Assembly: GCF_051014445.1 (NCBI RefSeq)
Contig: NW_027488379.1
Location: 2,728,001 to 2,792,000, forward strand
Direction: 5' to 3'
From: Colletes latitarsis
Lineage: Eukaryota; Arthropoda; Insecta; Hymenoptera; Colletidae
DNA length: 64,000 nt
Positions within the stretch are counted from its first letter, which is position 1, and the number at the start of each line of letters is the position of its first letter. Shown one piece after another: positions 1 through 12,349 of this stretch. The position numbers and the translations under genes are program-made. The notes beneath the pieces were generated by a model, which worked only from the letters and a program-made list of their open reading frames with translations, was not told where the DNA came from and did not search any database.

Positions 1-139
1 GGCTCATACTTTCGCATATTTCTCATACTTGATGGCCAGATTCTGAGCTTTCTTTGGATTGGATCACGTAGTAATGTGGCACCACACTGAAACTGTCCAT
101 TAATCCTGGTTTCGATCAATATTCTAGAGGATAACGCAT

Positions 140-315
140 GTTAGGTCTATGTTAGGTCTGGGATTTGCTCTCATCAGGCTCATACTATCGCATATTTCTC
201 ACACTTGACGGCCAGATTCTGGGCTTTTTTTGGTTTGGATCACGTAGTATTGTGGTACCACACTGACACAGTCCATTAATCCTGGTTTCGATCAATATTT
301 TAGAGGTTAACGCAT
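140..315 (+). repeat. Representative A-type satellite monomer
   Basis: This is one 176-bp unit, counted from the G of GTTAGG to the base before the next. It starts with two imperfect copies of a GTTAGGTCT motif and then reads through the CTCATACTATCGCATATTT segment, GACGGCCAGATTCTGGGC, a run of seven T, GGATCACGTAG, the TGTGGTACCACA palindrome and the TTTTAGAGGTTAACGCAT end. The length is not a multiple of three, so any reading frame shifts on passing into the next monomer. Confidence 0.95.
251..262. other. 12-bp palindrome conserved in the monomers
   Basis: TGTGGTACCACA is its own reverse complement. It recurs at the same place in a large share of monomers across the whole window, including the right flank beyond the LINE. 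The main variants change the centre (TGTGGCACCACA, TGTGGGACCACA) and keep the CCACACTGAAAC shoulder. A conserved dyad in a diverging satellite can mark a protein-binding site, but it does not match the CENP-B box pattern, so any binding role is inference. The GGTACC core is a KpnI site, so digestion should give a 176-bp ladder. Confidence 0.7.
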
Positions 316-842
316 GTTAGCTCCAAGTTAGGTCTGGGATTTGCTCTCATCAGGCTCATACTTTCGCATATTTCTCATACTTGATGGCCAGATTGTGGGC
401 TTTTTTTGGTTTGGATCACGTAGTAATTTGGTACCACACTGAAACAGTCCATTAAACCTGGTTTCGATCAATATTTTTGGGGATAACGAATGTAAGGTCT
501 ATGTTAGGTCTGGGATTTGCTCTCATCAGGCTCATACATGCGCATATTTCTCATACTTGTTGAGCAGATCCTGCGATTTTTCTGGTAGGATCACGTAGTA
601 ATGTGGTACCACACTGAAACAGTCAATTAAACCTGGTTTCGATCAATATTTTAGAGGATAACGCATGTTAGGTCTAGGTTAGGTCTGGGATTTGCTCTCA
701 TCAGGCTTATACATTCGCATATTTCTCATACTTGATGGCCAGATTCTGGGCCTTTTTTGGTTTCGATCACGTAGTGATGAGGTACCACACTGAAACAGAT
801 CATTAAACCTGGTTTCGATCAATATTTTAGAGGATAACGCAT

Positions 843-864
843 GTTAGGTCTGGGTTAGGTCTGG
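843..864 (+). repeat. 11-bp tandem repeat with TTAGG core inside the monomer
   Basis: Two perfect adjacent copies of GTTAGGTCTGG lie at 843-853 and 854-864. The same doublet, perfect or with one or two changes (TCTAG, TCTATG, GGATAGG), begins nearly every monomer. TTAGG is the usual telomere repeat of insects, and here it is embedded in an 11-bp unit. The doublet may be a relic of a telomere-like sequence or a coincidence. Confidence 0.85.
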
Positions 865-1370
865 GATTTGCCCACTTCAGTCTCATACTTTCGCATTCTT
901 CACATACTTGTTGGCGAGATCCTGGGTTTTTTCTTGTTAGGATCACATAGTAATGTGGTACCACACTGAGACAGTCGACTAAACCTGGTCTCGATAAATA
1001 TTTTAAGGGATAACGCATGTTAGGTCTGGGTTAGGTCTGGGATTTACCCTCTTCAGTCTCATACTTTCGCATTCTTCACATACTTGTTGGCCAGATCCTG
1101 GGTTTTTTCTGGTTTGGATCACATGGTAATGTGGTACCACACTGAAACAGTCAATTCAACCTGGTCTCGATCAATACTTTAGAGGATAACGCATGTTAGG
1201 TCTATGTTAGGTCTGAGATTTGCTCTCATCAGGCTCATACTTTCGCATATTTCTCATACTTGATGGCCAGATTCTGGTCTTTTTCTGGTTTGGATCACGT
1301 AGTAATGTGGTACCACACTGAAACAGTCGACTAAACCTGGTGTCGATCAATATTTTAGAGGATAACGCAT

Positions 1371-4300
1371 GTTAGGTCTGTGTTATGTTTGTGATTTGCC
1401 CTCTTGAGGCTAATACTTTCGCATATTTCTCCTACTTGTGAGCCAGATCCTTTGCTTTTTTTGGTTTGGATCACGTAGTAATGTGGTGACACACTGAAAC
1501 AGTCCACTAAACCTGGTTTCGATCACTATTTTAGAGGATAACACATGTTAGGTCAGTGTTAGGTCTGGGGTTTTGCTTTCATCAGGGTCATACTTTCGCA
1601 GTTTTAACATACATGTTGACCTGATCGAGGGTTTTTTCTGGTTCGGATCACGTAGTAATGTGGTACCACAATGAAACAGCCAATTAAACCTGGTTTCGAT
1701 CAGTATTTTAGAGGATAACGCAAGTTACGTCTGGGATAGTACAGGGATATGCCATCATGGGGCTCATACTTTCGCATATTTCTCATTCTTATTGGCCAGA
1801 AACTGGGCTTTTACTGTGTTGGATCACGTAGTAATGTGGGACCACACTGAAACAGTCGATTCAACCTGGTCTCGATAAATATTTTAGAGGATAACGCATG
1901 TTAGGTCTGGGTTAGCTTTGTGATTTGCCCTCATGAGGCTCATACGTTCGCATATTTCTCATTCTTGTTGGCCAGATCCTGGGCTTTCACTGGTTTGGAT
2001 CACGTAGTAATGTGGTACCACACTGAAACAGTCAATTCAACCTGGTCTCGAAAAAATATTTTAGAGGTTAACGCATGCTAGGTCCATGTTAGGTCTGGGA
2101 TTTGCCCTCATGAGGCTCATATGTTCGCATATTTCTCATTCTTGTAGGCCAGATCCTGGGCTTTCACTGGTTTGGATCACGTAGTAATGTGGTACCACAC
2201 TGAAACAGTCGACTAAACCTGGTCTCGATCAATATTTTAGAGGATAACGCATGTTAGGTCTATGTTAGGTCAGGGATTAGCTCTCATCAGGCTCATACTT
2301 TCGCATATTTCTCATACTTGATGGCCACATTCTGAGCTTTCTTTGGATTGGATGACGTAGTAATGTGGCACCACACTGAAACAGTCCATTAAACCTGGTT
2401 TCGATCAATATTCTAGAGGAGAACGCATGTTAGGTCTATGTTAGGTCTGGGATTTGCTCTCATCAGGCTCATACTATCGCAAATTTCTCATACTTGATGG
2501 CCAGATTCTAGGCTTTTTTTGGTTTGGATCACGTAGAAATGTGGTACCTCACTGAAAAAGTCCATTAAACCTGGTCTCGATAAATATTTTAAAGGATAAC
2601 GCATGCTAGGTCTGGGTTAGGTCCGGGATTTGCCCTCTTCAGTCTCATACTTTCGCATTCTTCACATATTTGTTGGCCAGATCCTGGGTTTTTTGTGGTT
2701 TGGATCACATGGTAATGTGGTACCACACTGAAACAGTCAATTCAACCTGGTCTCGATCAATACTTTAGAGGATAATGCATGTTAGGACTAGGTTAGGTCT
2801 GGGATTTGCTCTTATCAGGCTCATACATTCGCATATTTCTCATACTTGTTGAGCAGATCCTGGGATTTTTCTGGTTTCGATCACGTAGTAATGTGGTACC
2901 ACACTGAAACAGTCAATTAAACCTGGTTTCGATCAATATTATAGAGGATAACGCATGTTAGGTCTAGGTTAGGCCTTGGATTTGCCCTCATCAGACTCAT
3001 ACTTTCGCATTCCTCTCACACTTTTGAACAGATCCCGGGCTTTTCTGGTTTGGACCACGTGGTAATGTGGTACCACAATGAAACAGTCGACTAAACCTTG
3101 TCTCGATCATTATTTTAGAGGATAACGCATGTTAGGTCTAGGTTAGGTCTGGGATTTGCTCTCATCAGGCTCATACATTCGCATATTTCTCATACTTGTT
3201 GAGCAGATCCTGGGATTTTTCTGGTAGGATCACGTAGTAATGTGGTACCACACTGAAACAGTCAATTAAACCTGGTTTTGATCAATATTTTAGAGGATAA
3301 CAATGTTAGGTCTAGGTTAGGTCTGGGATTTGCACTGATCAGGCTCATACTTTCGCATATTTCTCATACTTGATGGCCAGATTCTGGGCTTTTTTGGATT
3401 GGATCACGTAGTAATGTGGTACCACACTGAAACAGTCCATTAATCCTGGTTTCGATTAATATTTTAGAGGTTAACGCATGTTAGCTCCAAGTTAGGTCTG
3501 GGATTTGCTCTCATCAGGCTCATACTTTCGCATATTTCTCATACTTGATGGCCAGATTGTGGGCTTTTTTTGGTATGGATCACGTAGTAATTTGGTACCA
3601 CACTGAAACAGTCCATTAAACCTGGTTTCGATCAATATTTTTGGGGGTAACGAATGTTAGGTCTATGTTAGGTCTGGGATTTGCTCTCATCAGGCTCATA
3701 CTTTCGCATATTTCTCATACTTGATGGCCAGATTGTGGGCTTTTTCTGGTTTGGATCACGTAGTAATGTGGTACCACACTGAAACAGTCGACTAAACCTG
3801 GTCTCGATAAATATTTTAAGGGATAACGCATGTTAGGTCTGGGTTAGGTCTGGGATTTACCCTCTTCAGTCTCATACTTTCGCATTCTTCACATACTTGT
3901 TGGCCAGATCCTGGGTTTTTTCTGGTTTGGATCACATGGTAATGTGGTACCACACTGAAACAGTCAATTCAACCTGGTCTCGATCAATACTTTAGAGGAT
4001 AACGCATGTTAGGTCTATGTTAGGTCTGAGATTTGCTCTCATCAGGCTCATACTTTCGCATATTTCTCATACTTGATGGCCAGATTCTGAGCTTTCTTTG
4101 GATTGGATCACGTAGTAATGTGGCACCACACTGAAACTGTCCATTAATCCTGGTTTCGATCAATATTCTAGAGGATAACGCATGTTAGGTCTATGTTAGG
4201 TCTGGGATTTGCTCTCATCAAGCTCATACTATCGCATATTTCTCACACTTGACGGCCAGATTCTGGGCTTTTTTTGGTTTGGATCACGTAGTATTGTGGT

Positions 4301-4710
4301 ACCACACTGACACAGTCCATTAATCCTGGTTTCGATCAATATTTTAGAGGTTAACGCATGTTAGCTCCAAGTTAGGTCTGGGATTTGCTCTCATCAGGCT
4401 CATACTTTCGCATATTTCTCATACTTGATGGCCAGATTGTGGGCTTTTTTTGGTTTGGATCACGTAGTAATTTGGTACCACACTGAAACAGTCCATTAAA
4501 CCTGATTTCGATCAATATTTTTGGGGATAACGAATGTAAGGTCTATGTTAGGTCTGGGATTTGCTCTCATCAGGCTCATACATGCGCATATTTCTCATAC
4601 TTGTTGAGCAGATCCTGGGATTTTTCTGGTAGGATCACGTAGTAATGTGGTACCACACTGAAACAGTCAATTAAACCTGGTTTCGATCAATATTTTAGAG
4701 GATAACGCAT
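1371..4710 (+). repeat. Higher-order repeat, 19 monomers, copy 1
   Basis: Sequence from 1,371 (GTTAGGTCTGTGTTATG) is repeated from 4,711 at an offset of exactly 3,340 bp, or 19 monomers of 175.8 bp. Markers such as the unusual GATAACAATGTTAGG (3,301 and 6,641) and the GCAAGTTACGTCTGGGATAGT monomer keep this offset. The copies differ at only a few positions in the parts I compared: CAACCTGG against CACCCTGG near 1,863 and 5,203, and GATCACTATT against GATCAATATT near 1,521 and 4,861. That points to recent unequal exchange. Confidence 0.93.
1547..1723 (+). repeat. Divergent monomer lineage (ACATACATGTTGACC type)
   Basis: This 177-bp monomer replaces the usual TTTCTCATACTTGATGGCCAG segment with TTTTAACATACATGTTGACC followed by TGATCGAGGG. 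The same lineage recurs near 4.94, 10.21, 14.59, 22.50, 39.79, 42.79, 44.02, 45.96, 47.01, 56.70, 62.81 and 62.98 kb, inside both A-type and B-type surroundings. Presence on both sides of the LINE and in both groups suggests it is older than the present higher-order units. Confidence 0.85.
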
Positions 4711-7700
4711 GTTAGGTCTGTGTTATGTTTGTGATTTGCCCTCTTGAGGCTAATACTTTCGCATATTTCTCCTACTTGTGAGCCAGATCCTTTGCTTTTT
4801 TTGGTTTGGATCACGTAGTAATGTGGTGACACACTGAAACAGTCCACTAAACCTGGTTTCGATCAATATTTTAGAGGATAACACATGTTAGGTCAGTGTT
4901 AGGTCTGGGGTTTTGCTTTCATCAGGGTCATACTTTCGCAGTTTTAACATACATGTTGACCTGATCGAGGGTTTTTTCTGGTTCGGATCACGTAGTAATG
5001 TGGTACCACAATGAAACAGCCAATTAAACCTGGTTTCGATCAGTATTTTAGAGGATAACGCAAGTTACGTCTGGGATAGTACAGGGATATGCCATCATGG
5101 GGCTCATACTTTCGCATATTTCTCATTCTTATTGGCCAGAAACTGGGCTTTTACTGTGTTGGATCACGTAGTAATGTGGGACCACACTGAAACAGTCGAT
5201 TCACCCTGGTCTCGATAAATATTTTAGAGGATAACGCATGTTAGGTCTGGGTTAGCTTTGTGATTTGCCCTCATGAGGCTCATACGTTCGCATATTTCTC
5301 ATTCTTGTTGGCCAGATCCTGGGCTTTCACTGGTTTGGATCACGTAGTAATGTGGTACCACACTGAAACAGTCAATTCAACCTGGTCTCGAAAAAATATT
5401 TTAGAGGTTAACGCATGCTAGGTCCATGTTAGGTCTGGGATTTGCCCTCATGAGGCTCATATGTTCGCATATTTCTCATTCTTGTAGGCCAGATCCTGGG
5501 CTTTCACTGGTTTGGATCACGTAGTAATGTGGTACCACACTGAAACAGTCGACTAAACCTGGTCTCGATCAATATTTTAGAGGATAACGCATGTTAGGTC
5601 TATGTTAGGTCAGGGATTAGCTCTCATCAGGCTCATACTTTCGCATATTTCTCATACTTGATGGCCACATTCTGAGCTTTCTTTGGATTGGATGACGTAG
5701 TAATGTGGCACCACACTGAAACAGTCCATTAAACCTGGTTTCGATCAATATTCTAGAGGAGAACGCATGTTAGGTCTATGTTAGGTCTGGGATTTGCTCT
5801 CATCAGGCTCATACTATCGCAAATTTCTCATACTTGATGGCCAGATTCTAGGCTTTTTTTGGTTTGGATCACGTAGAAATGTGGTACCTCACTGAAAAAG
5901 TCCATTAAACCTGGTCTCGATAAATATTTTAAAGGATAACGCATGCTAGGTCTGGGTTAGGTCCGGGATTTGCCCTCTTCAGTCTCATACTTTCGCATTC
6001 TTCACATATTTGTTGGCCAGATCCTGGGTTTTTTGTGGTTTGGATCACATGGTAATGTGGTACCACACTGAAACAGTCAATTCAACCTGGTCTCGATCAA
6101 TACTTTAGAGGATAATGCATGTTAGGACTAGGTTAGGTCTGGGATTTGCTCTTATCAGGCTCATACATTCGCATATTTCTCATACTTGTTGAGCAGATCC
6201 TGGGATTTTTCTGGTTTCGATCACGTAGTAATGTGGTACCACACTGAAACAGTCAATTAAACCTGGTTTCGATCAATATTATAGAGGATAACGCATGTTA
6301 GGTCTAGGTTAGGCCTTGGATTTGCCCTCATCAGACTCATACTTTCGCATTCCTCTCACACTTTTGAACAGATCCCGGGCTTTTCTGGTTTGGACCACGT
6401 GGTAATGTGGTACCACAATGAAACAGTCGACTAAACCTTGTCTCGATCATTATTTTAGAGGATAACGCATGTTAGGTCTAGGTTAGGTCTGGGATTTGCT
6501 CTCATCAGGCTCATACATTCGCATATTTCTCATACTTGTTGAGCAGATCCTGGGATTTTTCTGGTAGGATCACGTAGTAATGTGGTACCACACTGAAACA
6601 GTCAATTAAACCTGGTTTTGATCAATATTTTAGAGGATAACAATGTTAGGTCTAGGTTAGGTCTGGGATTTGCACTGATCAGGCTCATACTTTCGCATAT
6701 TTCTCATACTTGATGGCCAGATTCTGGGCTTTTTTGGATTGGGTCACGTAGTAATGTGGTACCACACTGAAACAGTCCATTAATCCTGGTTTCGATTAAT
6801 ATTTTAGAGGTTAACGCATGTTAGCTCCAAGTTAGGTCTGGGATTTGCTCTCATCAGGCTCATACTTTCGCATATTTCTCATACTTGATGGCCAGATTGT
6901 GGGCTTTTTTTGGTATGGATCACGTAGTAATTTGGTACCACACTGAAACAGTCCATTAAACCTGGTTTCGATCAATATTTTTGGGGGTAACGAATGTTAG
7001 GTCTATGTTAGGTCTGGGATTTGCTCTCATCAGGCTCATACTTTCGCATATTTCTCATACTTGATGGCCAGATTGTGGGCTTTTTCTGGTTTGGATCACG
7101 TAGTAATGTGGTACCACACTGAAACAGTCGACTAAACCTGGTCTCGATAAATATTTTAAGGGATAACGCATGTTAGGTCTGGGTTAGGTCTGGGATTTAC
7201 CCACTTCAGTCTCATACTTTCGCATTCTTCACATACTTGTTGGCCAGATCCTGGGTTTTTTCTGGTTTGGATCACATGGTAATGTGGTACCACACTGAAA
7301 CAGTCAATTCAACCTGGTCTCGATCAATACTTTAGAGGATAACGCATGTTAGGTCTATGTTAGGTCTGAGATTTGCTCTCATCAGGCTCATACTTTCGCA
7401 TATTTCTCATACTTGATGGCCAGATTCTGAGCTTTCTTTGGATTGGATCACGTAGTAATGTGGCACCACACTGAAACTGTCCATTAATCCTGGTTTCGAT
7501 CAATATTCTAGAGGATAACGCATGTTAGGTCTATGTTAGGTCTGGGATTTGCTCTCATCAAGCTCATACTATCGCATATTTCTCACACTTGACGGCCAGA
7601 TTCTGGGCTTTTTTTGGTTTGGATCACGTAGTATTGTGGTACCACACTGACACAGTCCATTAATCCTGGTTTCGATCAATATTTTAGAGGTTAACGCATG

Positions 7701-8050
7701 TTAGCTCCAAGTTAGGTCTGGGATTTGCTCTCATCAGGCTCATACTTTCGCATATTTCTCATACTTGATGGCCAGATTGTGGGCTTTTTTTGGTTTGGAT
7801 CACGTAGTAATTTGGTACCACACTGAAACAGTCCATTAAACCTGGTTTCGATCAATATTTTTGGGGATAACGAATGTAAGGTCTATGTTAGGTCTGGGAT
7901 TTGCTCTCATCAGGCTCATACATGCGCATATTTCTCATACTTGTTGAGCAGATCCTGGGATTTTTCTGGTAGGATCACGTAGTAATGTGGTACCACACTG
8001 AAACAGTCAATTAAACCTGGTTTCGATCAATATTTTAGAGGATAACGCAT
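4711..8050 (+). repeat. Higher-order repeat, 19 monomers, copy 2
   Basis: This is the second tandem copy of the 3,340-bp unit. The match to copy 1 holds to 8,050. There the third GTTAGGTCT continues as AGGTTAGG in place of GTGTTATG and joins the sequence type seen at 667 onward. Its last part is itself included in an 8-monomer duplication (6,931-9,744). Confidence 0.93.
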
Positions 8051-9744
8051 GTTAGGTCTAGGTTAGGTCTGGGATTTGCTCTCATCAGGCTTATACATTC
8101 GCATATTTCTCATACTTGATGGCCAGATTCTGGGCCTTTTTTGGTTTCGATCACGTAGTGATGAGGTACCACACTGAAACAGATCATTAAACCTGTTTTC
8201 GATCAATATTTTAGAGGATAACGCATGTTAGGTCTGGGTTAGGTCTGGGATTTGCCCACTTCAGTCTCATACTTACGCATTCTTCACATACTTCTTGGCG
8301 AGATCCTGGGTTTTTTCTTGTTAGGATCACATAGTAATTTGGTACCACACTGAAACAGTCCATTAAACCTGGTTTCGATCAATATTTTTGGGGGTAACGA
8401 ATGTTAGGTCTATGTTAGGTCTGGGATTTGCTCTCATCAGGCTCATACTTTCGCATATTTCTCATACTTGATGGCCAGATTGTGGGCTTTTTCTGGTTTG
8501 GATCACGTAGTAATGTGGTACCACACTGAAACAGTCGACTAAACCTGGTCTCGATAAATATTTTAAGGGATAACGCATGTTAGGTCTGGGTTAGGTCTGG
8601 GATTTACCCACTTCAGTCTCATACTTTCGCATTCTTCACATACTTGTTGGCCAGATCCTGGGTTTTTTCTGGTTTGGATCACATGGTAATGTGGTACCAC
8701 ACTGAAACAGTCAATTCAACCTGGTCTCGATCAATACTTTAGAGGATAACGCATGTTAGGTCTATGTTAGGTCTGAGATTTGCTCTCATCAGGCTCATAC
8801 TTTCGCATATTTCTCATACTTGATGGCCAGATTCTGAGCTTTCTTTGGATTGGATCACGTAGTAATGTGGCACCACACTGAAACTGTCCATTAATCCTGG
8901 TTTCGATCAATATTCTAGAGGATAACGCATGTTAGGTCTATGTTAGGTCTGGGATTTGCTCTCATCAAGCTCATACTATCGCATATTTCTCACACTTGAC
9001 GGCCAGATTCTGGGCTTTTTTTGGTTTGGATCACGTAGTATTGTGGTACCACACTGACACAGTCCATTAATCCTGGTTTCGATCAATATTTTAGAGGTTA
9101 ACGCATGTTAGCTCCAAGTTAGGTCTGGGATTTGCTCTCATCAGGCTCATACTTTCGCATATTTCTCATACTTGATGGCCAGATTGTGGGCTTTTTTTGG
9201 TTTGGATCACGTAGTAATTTGGTACCACACTGAAACAGTCCATTAAACCTGGTTTCGATCAATATTTTTGGGGATAACGAATGTAAGGTCTATGTTAGGT
9301 CTGGGATTTGCTCTCATCAGGCTCATACATGCGCATATTTCTCATACTTGTTGAGCAGATCCTGGGATTTTTCTGGTAGGATCACGTAGTAATGTGGTAC
9401 CACACTGAAACAGTCAATTAAACCTGGTTTCGATCAATATTTTAGAGGATAACGCATGTTAGGTCTAGGTTAGGTCTGGGATTTGCTCTCATCAGGCTTA
9501 TACATTCGCATATTTCTCATACTTGATGGCCAGATTCTGGGCCTTTTTTGGTTTCGATCACGTAGTGATGAGGTACCACACTGAAACAGATCATTAAACC
9601 TGGTTTCGATCAATATTTTAGAGGATAACGCATGTTAGGTCTGGGTTAGGTCTGGGATTTGCCCACTTCAGTCTCATACTTACGCATTCTTCACATACTT
9701 CTTGGCGAGATCCTGGGTTTTTTCTTGTTAGGATCACATAGTAA
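6931..9744 (+). repeat. 1,407-bp (8-monomer) tandem duplication
   Basis: Positions 6,931-8,337 recur at 8,338-9,744 with an offset of 1,407 bp. Checked pairs are 7,171 with 8,578, 7,385 with 8,792, and 8,051 with 9,458. The junction can be seen near 8,338: the sequence changes inside GTAATTTGG from the 9.7-kb type (TTAGGATCACATAG) to the 6.9-kb type (TTTGGTACCACACTG). This fits an unequal crossover in register within the GGATCAC(A/G)TAGTAA segment. Confidence 0.9.
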
Positions 9745-9829
9745 TGTGGTACCACACTGAGACAGTCGACTAAACCTGGTTTCGATCAATATTTTAGAGG
9801 TTAACGCATGTTAGGTCCAGGTTAGGTCT

Positions 9830-12349
9830 GGGATTTGCTCTCATCAGGCTCATACTTTCGCATATTTCTCATACTTGATGGCCAGATTCTGGTCTTTTTC
9901 TGGTTTGGATCACGTAGTAATGTGGTACCACACTGAAACAGTCGACTAAACCTGGTGTCGATCAATATTTTAGAGGATAACGCATGTTAGGTCTGTGTTA
10001 TGTTTGTGATTTGCCCTCTTGAGGCTAATACTTTCGCATATTTCCCCTACTTGTGAGCCAGATCCTTTGCTTTTTTTGGTTTGGATCACGTAGTAATGTG
10101 GTGACACACTGAAACAGTCCACTAAACCTGGTTTCGTTCAATATTTTAGAGGATAACACATGTTAGGTCAGTGTTAGGTCTGGGGTTTTGCTTTCATCAG
10201 GGTCATACTTTCGCAGTTTTAACATACATGTTGACCTGATCGAGGGTTTTTTCTGGTTCGGATCACGTAGTAATGTGGTACCACAATGAAACAGCCAATT
10301 AAACCTGGTTTCGATCAGTATTTTAGAGGATAACGCAAGTTACGTCTGGGATAGTACAGGGATATGCCATCATGGGGCTCATACTTTCGCATATTTCTCA
10401 TTCTTATTGGCCAGAAACTGGGCTTTTACTGTGTTGGATCACGTAGTAATGTGGGACCACACTGAAACAGTCGATTCACCCTGGTCTCGATAAATATTTT
10501 AGAGGATAACGCATGTTAGGTCTGGGTTAGCTTTGTGATTTGCCCTCATGAGGCTCATACGTTCGCATATTTCTCATTCTTGTTGGCCAGATCCTGGGCT
10601 TTCACTGGTTTGGATCACGTAGTAATGTGGTACCACACTGAAACAGTCAATTCAACCTGGTCTCGAAAAAATATTTTAGAGGTTAACGCATGCTAGGTCC
10701 ATGTTAGGTCTGGGATTTGCCCTCATGAGGCTCATATGTTCGCATATTTCTCATTCTTGTAGGCCAGATCCTGGGCTTTCACTGGTTTGGATCACGTAGT
10801 AATGTGGTACCACACTGAAACAGTCGACTAAACCTGGTCTCGATCAATATTTTAGAGGATAACGCATGTTAGGTCTATGTTAGGTCAGGGATTAGCTCCC
10901 ATCAGGCTCATACTTTCGCATATTTCTCATACTTGATGGCCACATTCTGAGCTTTCTTTGGATTGGATGACGTAGTAATGTGGCACCACACTGAAACAGT
11001 CCATTAAACCTGGTTTCGATCAATATTCTAGAGGAGAACGCATGTTAGGTCTATGTTAGGTCTGGGATTTGCTCTCATCAGGCTCATACTATCGCAAATT
11101 TCTCATACTTGATGGCCAGATTCTAGGCTTTTTTTGGTTTGGATCACGTAGAAATGTGGTACCTCACTGAAAAAGTCCATTAAACCTGGTCTCGATAAAT
11201 ATTTTAAAGGATAACGCATGCTAGGTCTGGGTTAGGTCCGGGATTTGCCCTCTTCAGTCTCATACTTTCGCATTCTTCACATATTTGTTGGCCAGATCCT
11301 GGGTTTTTTGTGGTTTGGATCACATGGTAATGTGGTACCACACTGAAACAGTCAATTCAACCTGGTCTCGATCAATACTTTAGAGGATAATGCATGTTAG
11401 GACTAGGTTAGGTCTGGGATTTGCTCTTATCAGGCTCATACATTCGCATATTTCTCATACTTGTTGAGCAGATCCTGGGATTTTTCTGGTTTCGATCACG
11501 TAGTAATGTGGTACCACACTGAAACAGTCAATTAAACCTGGTTTCGATCAATATTATAGAGGATAACGCATGTTAGGTCTAGGTTAGGCCTTGGATTTGC
11601 CCTCATCAGACTCATACTTTCGCATTCCTCTCACACTTTTGAACAGATCCCGGGCTTTTCTGGTTTGGACCACGTGGTAATGTGGTACCACAATGAAACA
11701 GTCGATTAAACCTTGTCTCGATCATTATTTTAGAGGATAACGCATGTTAGGTCTAGGTTAGGTCTGGGATTTGCTCTCATCAGGCTCATACATTCGCATA
11801 TTTCTCATACTTGTTGAGCAGATCCTGGGATTTTTCTGGTAGGATCACGTAGTAATGTGGTACCACACTGAAACAGTCAACTAAACCTGGTTTTGATCAA
11901 TATTTTAGAGGATAACAATGTTAGGTCTAGGTTAGGTCTGGGATTTGCACTGATCAGGCTCATACTTTCGCATATTTCTCATACTTGATGGCCAGATTCT
12001 GGGCTTTTTTGGATTGGATCACGTAGTAATGTGGTACCACACTGAAACAGTCCATTAATCCTGGTTTCGATCAATATTTTAGAGGTTAACGCATGTTAGC
12101 TCCAAGTTAGGTCTGGGATTTGCTCTCATCAGGCTCATACTTTCGCATATTTCTCATACTTGATGGCCAGATTGTGGGCTTTTTTTGGTATGGATCACGT
12201 AGTAATTTGGTACCACACTGAAACAGTCCATTAAACCTGGTTTCGATCAATATTTTTGGGGGTAACGAATGTTAGGTCTATGTTAGGTCTGGGATTTGCT
12301 CTCATCAGGCTCATACTTTCGCATATTTCTCATACTTGATGGCCAGATT
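9830..12349 (+). repeat. Partial third copy of the 3,340-bp higher-order repeat
   Basis: From about 9,830 the sequence follows the 3,340-bp unit again. GTTAGGTCTGTGTTATG is at 9,986, which is 5,275 bp (30 monomers) after 4,711. GATAACAATG is at 11,916, with the same offset from 6,641. The match stops near 12,350, where GATTCTGAGC replaces GATTGTGGGC. Only about 14 monomers are present, so the copy is truncated on the right. Confidence 0.88.

Noticed and set aside
251..262. CENP-B box
   Set aside because: The palindrome TGTGGTACCACA and its surroundings do not fit the YTTCGTTGGAARCGGGA pattern.
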